Source: Candidatus Pollutiaquabacter sp. (GTDB lineage Bacteria > Bacteroidota > Bacteroidia > AKYH767-A > 2013-40CM-41-45). From it: a stretch of 15,071 nucleotides of DNA. Positions 7,365 through 13,990 of this stretch are shown one piece after another. The first letter of the stretch is position 1. Each line of letters opens with the position of its first letter. The position numbers were made by a program, and so were the translations under genes. The DNA lies in contig CAINVI010000257.1 in the NCBI GenBank assembly GCA_903854075.1, positions 1 to 15,071 on the forward strand, in the 5' to 3' direction. Below the pieces are notes generated by a model. It was given only the letters and a program-made list of their open reading frames with translations, ran no database searches and was not told the DNA's origin.

Positions 7365-7396
7365 CGAAGGTACGTCTTAAAGCCCGATCAATCAAG
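7365..7396 (-). promoter_or_regulatory. Probable promoter for the fused E1 gene
   Basis: On the minus strand TTG (7393-7395) is followed after 20 nt by TACCTTCG (7365-7372), one mismatch from TAnnTTTG. The ATG at 7348 lies 16 nt beyond the box, so the leader would be only about 10 nt. Confidence 0.45.
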
Positions 7397-7458
7397 GTGT
7401 TTGGATCGGAGGCAGCGGTGAAAAATACTACCAGTTGCGGGCAATTGCGTGGGTATTA

Positions 7459-8322
7459 TCAGCCGATTTTCAGGCTGCGCATAGATACGGATCCCATCAC
7501 GGTTTCTTCTGCAAAAAAACTATGAAGTTCCGTTTTGTCTTGTAGCGCCAGCGTATAAAGCAAAGGCAGGTAGTGCTCATTGGTGGGAATAGACAAACGA
7601 GCAGCTTCTCCTAAACGATCATAGTGAATCAGCGCTTCGTGGTCATGGTTATTGATCAATCGCATTGCCGTCTGATCGAATTCAACCGCCCAATCGTATG
7701 CACCACCGTTCCAGTTTACCAGCTCCAGGTTGTGAACGATATTTCCGCTGCCAACAATGAGTACACCTTTATTTCGTAAGACCGATAATTCGCGAGCCAG
7801 GCTATAGTGCCAAGCAGGCGGCTGCGTATAATCAAGTGAAAGTTGATAAACCGGAACATCGGCCAGTGGATACATTTGCGCAAGCACGGACCATGTGCCG
7901 TGATCCAGTCCCCATTCCTCATCGAGTCCAACTTGGGTGTGATGAACAAGTTTTGCAGTTTCCTTGGCAAGCGCTACAGCACCGCGTGCCGGATATTGCT
8001 TGTCGAATAATTCTTTTGGAAAGCCACCAAAATCATGAATGGTTCTGGGTTTTTCCATAGCCGTTACAAACGTTCCCTTCGTTTGCCAGTGAGCGGAGAT
8101 GCAAAGTATGGCAGTAGGTTTCGGAAGTTGTTCCGCCGTTTTTTTCCAGGCGTTGCTGAATGAATTATCTTCAATAGCGTTCATTGGATTGCCGTGTCCG
8201 ATAAAAAGGGCCGGCATTTTAGTCGAAGAATTTTTCAATCCGTCGGTTTGGCTACGGAACCCTGTCAAGGATAACATGGTTAAGGCAGATAATGATTGAT
8301 GGAGGAAGATCCTTCGTTTCAT
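7459..8322 (-). CDS. Class III extradiol ring-cleavage dioxygenase, 4,5-DOPA dioxygenase (YgiD) type, with N-terminal export signal
   Basis: A 287-residue LigB-superfamily protein. Related YgiD/DODA enzymes open catechol rings (4,5-cleavage of DOPA in vitro) using one metal held by three His. Candidate ligands are H43 in FIGHGNPM, H78 in CISAHW and H197 in GSGNIVHNL; HDFGGFP (96-102), DHGTW (140-144) and NEHYLPL (249-255) are further family blocks. Compared with E. coli YgiD there are about 20 extra N-terminal residues: MKRRIFLHQSLSALTMLSL, with twin Arg followed by xFL and then a hydrophobic stretch. This resembles a Tat signal peptide, as expected for a folded metalloprotein exported with its metal. 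The physiological substrate is unknown. The neighbours do not suggest a pathway, although a paa block lies about 3 kb away. Confidence 0.88.
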   Translation of the reverse strand: MKRRIFLHQSLSALTMLSLTGFRSQTDGLKNSSTKMPALFIGHGNPMNAIEDNSFSNAWKKTAEQLPKPTAILCISAHWQTKGTFVTAMEKPRTIHDFGGFPKELFDKQYPARGAVALAKETAKLVHHTQVGLDEEWGLDHGTWSVLAQMYPLADVPVYQLSLDYTQPPAWHYSLARELSVLRNKGVLIVGSGNIVHNLELVNWNGGAYDWAVEFDQTAMRLINNHDHEALIHYDRLGEAARLSIPTNEHYLPLLYTLALQDKTELHSFFAEETVMGSVSMRSLKIG

Positions 8323-8344
8323 AGCTGTAGAGTGAAACGTTTTC

Positions 8345-8375
8345 GTAAGGTAAAGAAAACGAGTGCTCCGGTCAA
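8345..8375 (-). promoter_or_regulatory. Possible promoter for the DODA-type dioxygenase gene
   Basis: On the minus strand TTG (8373-8375), a 20-nt spacer and TACCTTAC (8345-8352) resemble the Bacteroidota pattern, with two mismatches in the last two bases of the -7 box. It shares TACCTT with the boxes before the E1 and thioredoxin-like genes. Confidence 0.35.
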
Positions 8376-8414
8376 TCAGCGCTAAGTGAAAAGTTGTCGG
8401 CCAGTTCGCGACGA

Positions 8415-9020
8415 TTACGTAAGAATGCGACTGATTTCCGCTTGTAAATCGTGGTTCTTATTTTCAGCATACCAGCGATGAAGTTCCTCCTTATAGGATT
8501 CAGCAGTTGCAGGATTGCTTTTCACGCGGAGTACCAATTCCTCAGCAGCTTTGGGACGAGGTCCCCATAGGCCGGTCACTTGCAGCTGTTCATTGAGCTG
8601 AATCAATTTAGGTATAGATCGTGAACCTTTGGTGAGGAACTCATCAATCAGTTCCGGATGTTGATCGCGGTATACAATTCGCAGGTCAATCATACCATGG
8701 CTGGCTGCTGCTATTCGATGAAGGGCAGGAAGGCATTGAGCAGAATCACCGCACCACGGCTCGGTGATAACCAGCCAGATTAGTTTACTGTTGAGTTGCT
8801 CCAGTTGATTTCGAAGAGTTTCGGATATTACAAACGTCTTTTCATTCCGAACAGTGCGTTGCCAATTGACTACGAGATATTCTGCATGATCAATGGAAAC
8901 GGGCTTTCCGGCCTTGTAATCCGATGCGTTTTTTTCGAAAAAATCGCGATAAGAAGCGTAGTCGCAGCTATTTTGGAGGTAGCTGGTGAAGTTGAAGACG
9001 TTAATCACAGTTATTTTCAT
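8415..9020 (-). CDS. Thioredoxin-family protein with a WCGDS active site
   Basis: A 201-residue protein with a single thioredoxin fold. The active-site region is ITEPWCGDSAQCLPAL: C90-G-D-S93, so the second Cys of the CxxC pair is Ser, while another Cys follows at position 96. The cis-proline loop appears as SRSIPKLIQL, followed by GLWGPRPK. This pattern (WCGD plus a C-terminal helical extension) is that of the Thioredoxin_9-type proteins common in Bacteroidota and Bacillota, whose role is poorly known. With a CxxS centre it is unlikely to be a general dithiol reductase; a monothiol or C90-C96 mechanism is possible. No signal peptide is evident, so it is probably cytosolic. It lies 49 bp after prfA and has a good promoter of its own. 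The ATG at 9018-9020 is preferred; no better start follows. Confidence 0.85.
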   Translation of the reverse strand: MKITVINVFNFTSYLQNSCDYASYRDFFEKNASDYKAGKPVSIDHAEYLVVNWQRTVRNEKTFVISETLRNQLEQLNSKLIWLVITEPWCGDSAQCLPALHRIAAASHGMIDLRIVYRDQHPELIDEFLTKGSRSIPKLIQLNEQLQVTGLWGPRPKAAEELVLRVKSNPATAESYKEELHRWYAENKNHDLQAEISRILT

Positions 9021-9057
9021 GGTGACGTTAAAGTGTAAAATTAAGCGTCCACCACTA

Positions 9058-9091
9058 CAAAGGTAGGAATTATTGCACCCCTTCTTTCAAA
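9058..9091 (-). promoter_or_regulatory. Promoter for the thioredoxin-like gene
   Basis: TACCTTTG (9058-9065 on the minus strand) is a full match to the -7 consensus TAnnTTTG. A TTTG lies 22 nt upstream (9088-9091), slightly further than usual. The box is just after the prfA stop codon and the -33 element lies within the prfA 3' end. Expected leader is about 30 nt. Confidence 0.55.
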
Positions 9092-10143
9092 CGCTCTGCA
9101 TTTTCAGCCACCTGAAGAGCATCAATCATTTCGTGGATGTCTCCATCTACGAAATTTTGCAAATTATAAAGAGTTAGGCCGATTCGATGGTCCGTAATTC
9201 GGCTTTGTGGGTAATTATACGTCCGGATTTTAGCAGATCGGTCACCCGTAGAAACCATTGTTTTTCGCTTTTTAGAATCTTCTTCGAGCTTTTTATTCAA
9301 TTCCATCTCATAAATACGGGAACGTAAAACAGCAAGTGCTTTCTCGTAATTCTTGATTTGGGACTTCTGATCCTGGCATTGGGCCACCACGCCCGTTGGA
9401 ATGTGCGTTAATCGTACGGCTGAATACGTGGTATTTACAGATTGCCCGCCGGGACCGGATGAGCAAAAAAGATCTTTACGGATATCGTTGGTTTTTAACT
9501 CCACATCAAATTCATCAGCTTCCGGTAGTACAACAATGGTAGCAGCAGAGGTGTGAATACGGCCTTGTGTTTCCGTAGCAGGAACTCGCTGCACGCGGTG
9601 AACACCGGATTCATATTTCAATAGTCCATAAGCGCCATCGCCATGCACATTGAAAATCATTTCTTTGTAACCACCTGCAGTGCCTTCGGTAAAATCGACT
9701 ACTTCGATCTTCCATCCCTTGCGTTCGCAAAAACGGGAGTACATGCGATATAAGTCGCCGGCGAAAATGCTGGCTTCATCGCCTCCGGTACCTCCGCGAA
9801 CTTCCACAATGGCATTCTTAGCATCTTCTGGATCGGATGGAATTAATAATACTTTGATGATTTCCTCCAGCGATTCGTTGCGCGTCTGCAAGTCGTCGAG
9901 CTCGGCTTTGGCTATTTCGCGAAACTCTTCGTCTTTCTCGTGTTGAACCAATTGCTTGGCATTATCGAGATTGCTTTGCACGTTCTTATATTCAAAGTAC
10001 TTATCGACGATTGGTTTAAGTTCTTTGTATTCACGGTTCAGTTGAGCAAACCTTTTCATGTCGCTCATCGCATCCGGTGAACTTATTTCTTTTTCAACGT
10101 CCATGAAACGTTGGTAAATCGCCTCTAATTTATCAAGTAGCAT
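9070..10143 (-). CDS. prfA: Peptide chain release factor 1 (RF1)
   Basis: A 357-residue class I release factor that reads UAA and UAG stop codons and triggers peptide release. The codon-recognition tripeptide is PAT (188-190, in HRVQRVPATETQGR), the RF1 form; RF2 would have SPF. The peptidyl-tRNA hydrolysis motif GGQ is at 232-234 in SSGPGGQSVNTTYSAVRL. N-terminal coiled-coil helices (about 1-100) and the block EVRGGTGGDEASIFAGDLYRMY follow family order. There is no programmed frameshift, in keeping with RF1. It follows purM after 17 bp and is probably co-transcribed with it; this purM-prfA order recurs in Bacteroidota genomes. The usual partner methyltransferase gene prmC is not in the window. 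Confidence 0.97.
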   Translation of the reverse strand: MLLDKLEAIYQRFMDVEKEISSPDAMSDMKRFAQLNREYKELKPIVDKYFEYKNVQSNLDNAKQLVQHEKDEEFREIAKAELDDLQTRNESLEEIIKVLLIPSDPEDAKNAIVEVRGGTGGDEASIFAGDLYRMYSRFCERKGWKIEVVDFTEGTAGGYKEMIFNVHGDGAYGLLKYESGVHRVQRVPATETQGRIHTSAATIVVLPEADEFDVELKTNDIRKDLFCSSGPGGQSVNTTYSAVRLTHIPTGVVAQCQDQKSQIKNYEKALAVLRSRIYEMELNKKLEEDSKKRKTMVSTGDRSAKIRTYNYPQSRITDHRIGLTLYNLQNFVDGDIHEMIDALQVAENAERLKEGVQ

Positions 10144-10160
10144 TACAGGGTGTTTTCAGA

Positions 10161-11339
10161 TTAATAAATGACTACGCCATCCGGCGTGGTCAGTTGGAGT
10201 TCTTTCTTATCGCCCGCCACACAGCGACCGATTATTTTAGCATCAATATGAAACGAGGCGGCAATATCAATCATCCAGCCGGCATCGGCCTCATTACAAT
10301 AGATTTCCATACGATGTCCCATGTTGAAGACCTGGTACATTTCCTTCCAGTCGGTACCGCTTTCTTTTCGGATTAGTGCGAACAACGGTGGAACTGGGAA
10401 CAGATTATCTTTTATTACCGTTAGCCGGTCTACGAAATGCAACACTTTTGTTTGTCCGCCGCCGCTGCAATGTACAAGACCGTGCACAGCAGTGCGATTT
10501 TGAGAGAGGATCTTTTTGATAACCGGTGCGTAGGTTCGCGTAGGCGACAGTACCAGCTTTCCGGCCGGAATCATTCTTCCGTTTCCAACATCAATGAGAT
10601 CGGTGAGGGTGCGCGTGCCGGAATAGGTTACGCTCTCGTCTAATGAGTTGTCAAAGGTCTCGGGAAATTGCTGTGCGATAGTCTTATTAAAGACATCGTG
10701 ACGCGCAGAGGTGAGTCCGTTGCTGCCCATGCCGCCATTGTACTCGTTTTCATACGTTGCTTGTCCGAAAGACGAAAGCCCGACGATTACGTCTCCCGCA
10801 CGAATGCCATCATTAGAAATAACATCCTCTTTTTTCATTCGGCAAACTACCGTAGAGTCAACGATTACCGTTCGGACGATGTCGCCGACGTCTGCGGTTT
10901 CACCGCCGGTCAATTCAATATGAATGCCGTGTTCGCGAAGTTGTGCGCATACTTCTTCAGTGCCTTCGATAAGCGCTTTTACGACTTCGCCCGGAATCAA
11001 CTGTTTGTTCCTTCCAATCGTCGATGAGAGGAGAATGTTGTCAGTAGCACCAACACATAATAAATCATCAACATTCATAATGATGGCATCCTGTGCTATT
11101 CCTTTCCAGACCGATAGGTCGCCGGTTTCTTTCCAGTAAGCATAGGCGAGGGAAGATTTCGTGCCGGCGCCGTCAGCATGCATCACGACGCAATGCTCCG
11201 GGCTACCGGAAAGATGATCAGGAACAATTTTACAAAAAGCTTTTGGAAAAAGCCCTTTGTCCAGGTTCCGGATAGCAGCATGTACTTCTTCCTTAGCGGC
11301 TGAAACGCCTCTTGCGGTGTATTTGGATTGTTCTTGCAT
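10161..11339 (-). CDS. purM: Phosphoribosylformylglycinamidine cyclo-ligase (AIR synthase)
   Basis: A 392-residue cytosolic enzyme that closes the imidazole ring of FGAM to AIR using ATP, the fifth step of purine synthesis. It starts MQEQSKYTARGVSAAKEEV. Key blocks are HADGAGTKSSLAY, WKGIAQDAIIMNVDDLLCVGA, LTGGETADVGDIVRT, NGLTSARHDVF and GLVHCSGGGQTKVL, all characteristic of the longer Bacteroidota PurM lineage (about 390 residues against about 345 in E. coli). The start was set at the ATG 11337-11339. The frame is open 15 bp further, to a TTG at 11352-11354, but that TTG falls in the T-rich tail of the upstream hairpin and the family starts at about the ATG. It is followed after 17 bp by prfA. 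No clear promoter lies between the hairpin and the ATG. Confidence 0.95.
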   Translation of the reverse strand: MQEQSKYTARGVSAAKEEVHAAIRNLDKGLFPKAFCKIVPDHLSGSPEHCVVMHADGAGTKSSLAYAYWKETGDLSVWKGIAQDAIIMNVDDLLCVGATDNILLSSTIGRNKQLIPGEVVKALIEGTEEVCAQLREHGIHIELTGGETADVGDIVRTVIVDSTVVCRMKKEDVISNDGIRAGDVIVGLSSFGQATYENEYNGGMGSNGLTSARHDVFNKTIAQQFPETFDNSLDESVTYSGTRTLTDLIDVGNGRMIPAGKLVLSPTRTYAPVIKKILSQNRTAVHGLVHCSGGGQTKVLHFVDRLTVIKDNLFPVPPLFALIRKESGTDWKEMYQVFNMGHRMEIYCNEADAGWMIDIAASFHIDAKIIGRCVAGDKKELQLTTPDGVVIY

Positions 11340-11352
11340 GGTTGTAAGTACC

Positions 11353-11395
11353 AATAAAAGAAAAGCGTTCCTCCGTTACCGGAAGGAACGCTTTT
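11353..11395 (-). terminator. Rho-independent terminator after the OmpA-family gene (or hairpin in the purM leader)
   Basis: On the minus strand: AAAAGCGTTCC (11385-11395), one unpaired T, TCCG, a GTAA loop (GNRA type), CGGA, then GGAACGCTTTT (11361-11371), followed by CTTTTATT. That is an 11-bp plus 4-bp stem with one bulge and a T-rich tail. It begins 14 bp after the OmpA-family stop codon and its tail ends only 13 bp before the purM ATG. Confidence 0.85.
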
Positions 11396-11409
11396 CCATA
11401 GAAACGAAG

Positions 11410-13818
11410 CTACTTCGCGATACGGATCTTCTTACCCGGACGGAAGTCGTCGTCAGAGATACCTTTGTTCATTTTTTTAAGATCAGCGTCTTTCATGTTG
11501 AGTTTCTTGGCAACTGTTTTCCAGTCCTCGTCACCCTTCACCAACACATAGAACTTCTTGTCGTACTCCGTGTAGTCGCCGGTCGGTTCTACTTTAAGTT
11601 CCATGCCCTCGTAGATCTGCTCGGTTTTGATATTATTGACCGCTTTCAGGTCTTTTACGGTAATGCTGTACTGCTTAGCAATTGAATTGTAGGTGTCAGT
11701 TTTCTTGCATACGTATACTTCACCCGGACCAGATTTTGCTTCCGCTTTAGGAGCTTCCTTGACGTCCACTTTAGTCGGGGCTGCAGCGGCGGCAGCAGCG
11801 ATGGCTGCTGCTTCGGCAGCGGCTTCTGCTTCGGCAGTCTTAGGATCAATGTAGTTGGTGCGTAGTACACGGAACTCGGTACGACGGTTCAGCTGATGGG
11901 CTTCCTCTTTCAGTTTGGAAGTAGGCAAACCGTTGATGAAGCCATCGTTTAATACATCACCTTTTTTGAAGCTGCCACGATCTTTGTCGAGAATACGCGG
12001 CTGGCTCGCGCCATAACCACGGGCTACCAGACGGTCGGCTTCGATACCGGAATTGATCAGGTAGGTTACAACGGATTCTGCTCGACGCTGTGAAAGTGTA
12101 TCGTTAGTCATTGGGATCGGACGGGAGTCGGTATGTGATCCTAATTCGACTACGATTGTAGGGTTGTCCTTGAGAATTTGTACCAGACCGTCAAGTGACT
12201 TTTTAGACTCCGGACGAAGATCCCATTTGCCGAGATCGTAATACACTTCAGGAAGTTCAATAGCACGTAGCGTTGAACGAAGTGCAAAATCAAAATCACC
12301 GATAAAGTCTTTTGATTGCTCCACACCCACGGTGGAAACCTCCAGATATTTGTTCAGGTACGTCTTCATCGTGGCCGATAATTTGTAACTGGTTTCCGGC
12401 TTAAGGTCAAACTTATAGTTGCCGGATTTGTCTGTCTTGAACGGAATAGAACTGCCATCGCTTCCAAACAACTCGATGGAAGTTCCTTCCAGCGGCTCGT
12501 TAGAGTCGGCATCAAACACACGGCCGGAGATAGTGAAAGTCAGCGGTGGTAAATACCAGGAGTACACATCATCGCCACCTTTACCAGAGCCACGGTTGGA
12601 AGAAAGGAAACCTTTGTCGGGGTTGGTTTCATCCAATACATAAGCGAAATCATCCGCCGGTGAGTTGATCGGGTATTTAAGATTTTCCGGTGCTTTCCAG
12701 GAATTTCCGGCACGCTTTGCTCGATAGATGTCGAGTCCGCCCATACCAGAATGTCCTTTGGAGGAGAAGTAAAGTACATTGTCGGCTGTGATGAACGGAA
12801 ACATGTCATCGTCCGGTGTATTAATAACCGAGCCAAGGTTGACTGGCTTGTCCCAGGCTTTTCTGGTTTTATCATAGGTAGACACCCAAATGTCTTTTCC
12901 GCCCTGGCCACCGGCCATATCGGACGAGAAGTAAAGTTTATTGCCATCAGCGGAAAGGCAAGGTTGGCCAATGGTAAAGCTGTCGGTGGACAGAGGTACT
13001 AGAACGGGCTCTTCCCACGTGTCGCTTTTACGAACGGTGTAATAAACCTGGCACGTACCGTATTTCCCTTTTTCTACTTCACAGCGGGTGAAGTACATTT
13101 CGTTTCCTTTAGCATCCAGGAAGGCTGCGCCTTCGTTGGCTTCGGTATTGATGGGCTCGAGTAAAGGACGCGGTGCGCTCCATTTACCTTTTTTGTCGAC
13201 GGTAGCTTCAAACAGATCCTGGAATTTTTCGCCGGTACCACCGTCGTTGTTCTTTCCCATGGATTCCTGACGTGCAGAGGTGAAGATGATACTGCGGTGA
13301 TCTTTCTTACTGTAAACGGCACCGAAGTCGCTGTATTTGGTGTTAATGGCAGCAACGTTATCTACTTTGGCACGGGTCGGCTTGTCTTTCCACTTTTGTG
13401 CTTGCTCACAAGATTTAACACCAAGTTCACCGCGGCCGTCATCCGGCTTAGCAGTTTTGAATTTATTATATTGAACGATAGCTTCAGCGTATTTGCCGTT
13501 CGCCTTCAAGGCATCAGCGTAACGAACAATCGCTTCCGGTTCCTTGATGTTTGCTTTGAGCGCTTTGGCATACCAGACTTCCTGATTTTTCACATCGTTC
13601 GTCATACGGTAGCATTCTGCCGTTTTGAAAATGATCTCAGCTTTTTTTGCTTTATCTTTTTCCTTGGTGAATGCTTTCTTGTAGAGTGTGGCAGCGTCAA
13701 AATAATCGCCTTTCAGGAACGCCTGATCCGCCTGGTAGGTAGGACCGCGCTGCGCAGCAGCGAATAAGGTAATGAGCGAAAAAACGGCCGTAAAAAACAG
13801 TCTTTTAAGACTTTTCAT
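11410..13818 (-). CDS. PorE-like OmpA-family envelope protein: TPR, PD40 repeats, regulatory-like domain, OmpA domain and two LysM domains
   Basis: An 802-residue exported protein. A signal peptide (MKSLKRLFFTAV followed by hydrophobic residues, cleavage after about AAA at 20-22) is followed by: TPR-like helices (about 25-145); PD40/TolB-like beta-propeller repeats (about 160-425), with repeated LYFSSDMAGGQGGKDIW-type blocks; a carboxypeptidase-regulatory-like beta domain (about 428-505, ISGRVFDADSNEPLEGTSIE); an OmpA peptidoglycan-binding domain (about 520-655), with ELGSHTDSRP and LSQRRAESV holding the diaminopimelate-binding Asp and Arg; an Ala-rich linker (about 660-700); and two LysM-like domains (about 702-745 and 755-801). 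The TPR-PD40-regulatory-OmpA order is that of PorE, a type IX secretion accessory that anchors the machine to peptidoglycan. Unlike PorE there is no lipobox Cys after the signal, and LysM domains are added. The ATG at 13818 was chosen because it directly precedes the signal peptide; an in-frame ATG 42 bp upstream would bury it. Confidence 0.9.
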   Translation of the reverse strand: MKSLKRLFFTAVFSLITLFAAAQRGPTYQADQAFLKGDYFDAATLYKKAFTKEKDKAKKAEIIFKTAECYRMTNDVKNQEVWYAKALKANIKEPEAIVRYADALKANGKYAEAIVQYNKFKTAKPDDGRGELGVKSCEQAQKWKDKPTRAKVDNVAAINTKYSDFGAVYSKKDHRSIIFTSARQESMGKNNDGGTGEKFQDLFEATVDKKGKWSAPRPLLEPINTEANEGAAFLDAKGNEMYFTRCEVEKGKYGTCQVYYTVRKSDTWEEPVLVPLSTDSFTIGQPCLSADGNKLYFSSDMAGGQGGKDIWVSTYDKTRKAWDKPVNLGSVINTPDDDMFPFITADNVLYFSSKGHSGMGGLDIYRAKRAGNSWKAPENLKYPINSPADDFAYVLDETNPDKGFLSSNRGSGKGGDDVYSWYLPPLTFTISGRVFDADSNEPLEGTSIELFGSDGSSIPFKTDKSGNYKFDLKPETSYKLSATMKTYLNKYLEVSTVGVEQSKDFIGDFDFALRSTLRAIELPEVYYDLGKWDLRPESKKSLDGLVQILKDNPTIVVELGSHTDSRPIPMTNDTLSQRRAESVVTYLINSGIEADRLVARGYGASQPRILDKDRGSFKKGDVLNDGFINGLPTSKLKEEAHQLNRRTEFRVLRTNYIDPKTAEAEAAAEAAAIAAAAAAAPTKVDVKEAPKAEAKSGPGEVYVCKKTDTYNSIAKQYSITVKDLKAVNNIKTEQIYEGMELKVEPTGDYTEYDKKFYVLVKGDEDWKTVAKKLNMKDADLKKMNKGISDDDFRPGKKIRIAK

Positions 13819-13895
13819 GGGTAAGCAGATTGATGGTTGGGTAATACGGATTGATTTCAAAGGATAGCAAAGAAACTAAGAAATTCATGGATTGC

Positions 13896-13925
13896 CAAAG
13901 TTAGTTATCACCATTCAGGCGGCAG
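13896..13925 (-). promoter_or_regulatory. Probable promoter for the OmpA-family gene
   Basis: TAACTTTG (13896-13903 on the minus strand) is a full match to TAnnTTTG and identical to the box before paaH. The -33 element is weak: CTG at 13923-13925, 19 nt upstream. The leader would be about 70 nt. The box lies just after the glutamine synthetase terminator, as expected for an independent start. It also lies upstream of the in-frame ATG at 13860, so it does not by itself decide between the two starts. Confidence 0.5.
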
Positions 13926-13935
13926 GAAAAAGGGC

Positions 13936-13974
13936 AAAAAAAAGACGGCGCTCCGGAGGGATGGCCGTCTTTTT
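13936..13974 (-). terminator. Rho-independent terminator after glutamine synthetase III
   Basis: On the minus strand AAAAAGACGGC (13964-13974) pairs with GCCGTCTTTTT (13939-13949) around a 14-nt loop, and eight T residues run over 13936-13943. It begins 16 bp after the glutamine synthetase stop codon. The stem is flanked by A and T runs on both sides, so it could act in both directions, but no gene needs it on the plus strand. Confidence 0.9.
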
Positions 13975-13990
13975 CAGGGAGTTGAAGCGG

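Noticed and set aside
7459..8322. Idea that the DODA-type dioxygenase belongs to the paa pathway
   Set aside because: It is on the opposite strand, about 3 kb away, separated by unrelated genes, and the CoA-dependent paa route does not use extradiol cleavage.
11352..11354. TTG as an upstream start for purM
   Set aside because: It lies in the T-rich tail of the hairpin; homologues start at about the ATG at 11339.
13858..13860. Upstream ATG for the OmpA-family gene
   Set aside because: It would add 14 residues in front of a clear signal peptide. The ATG at 13818 starts directly at the signal peptide.
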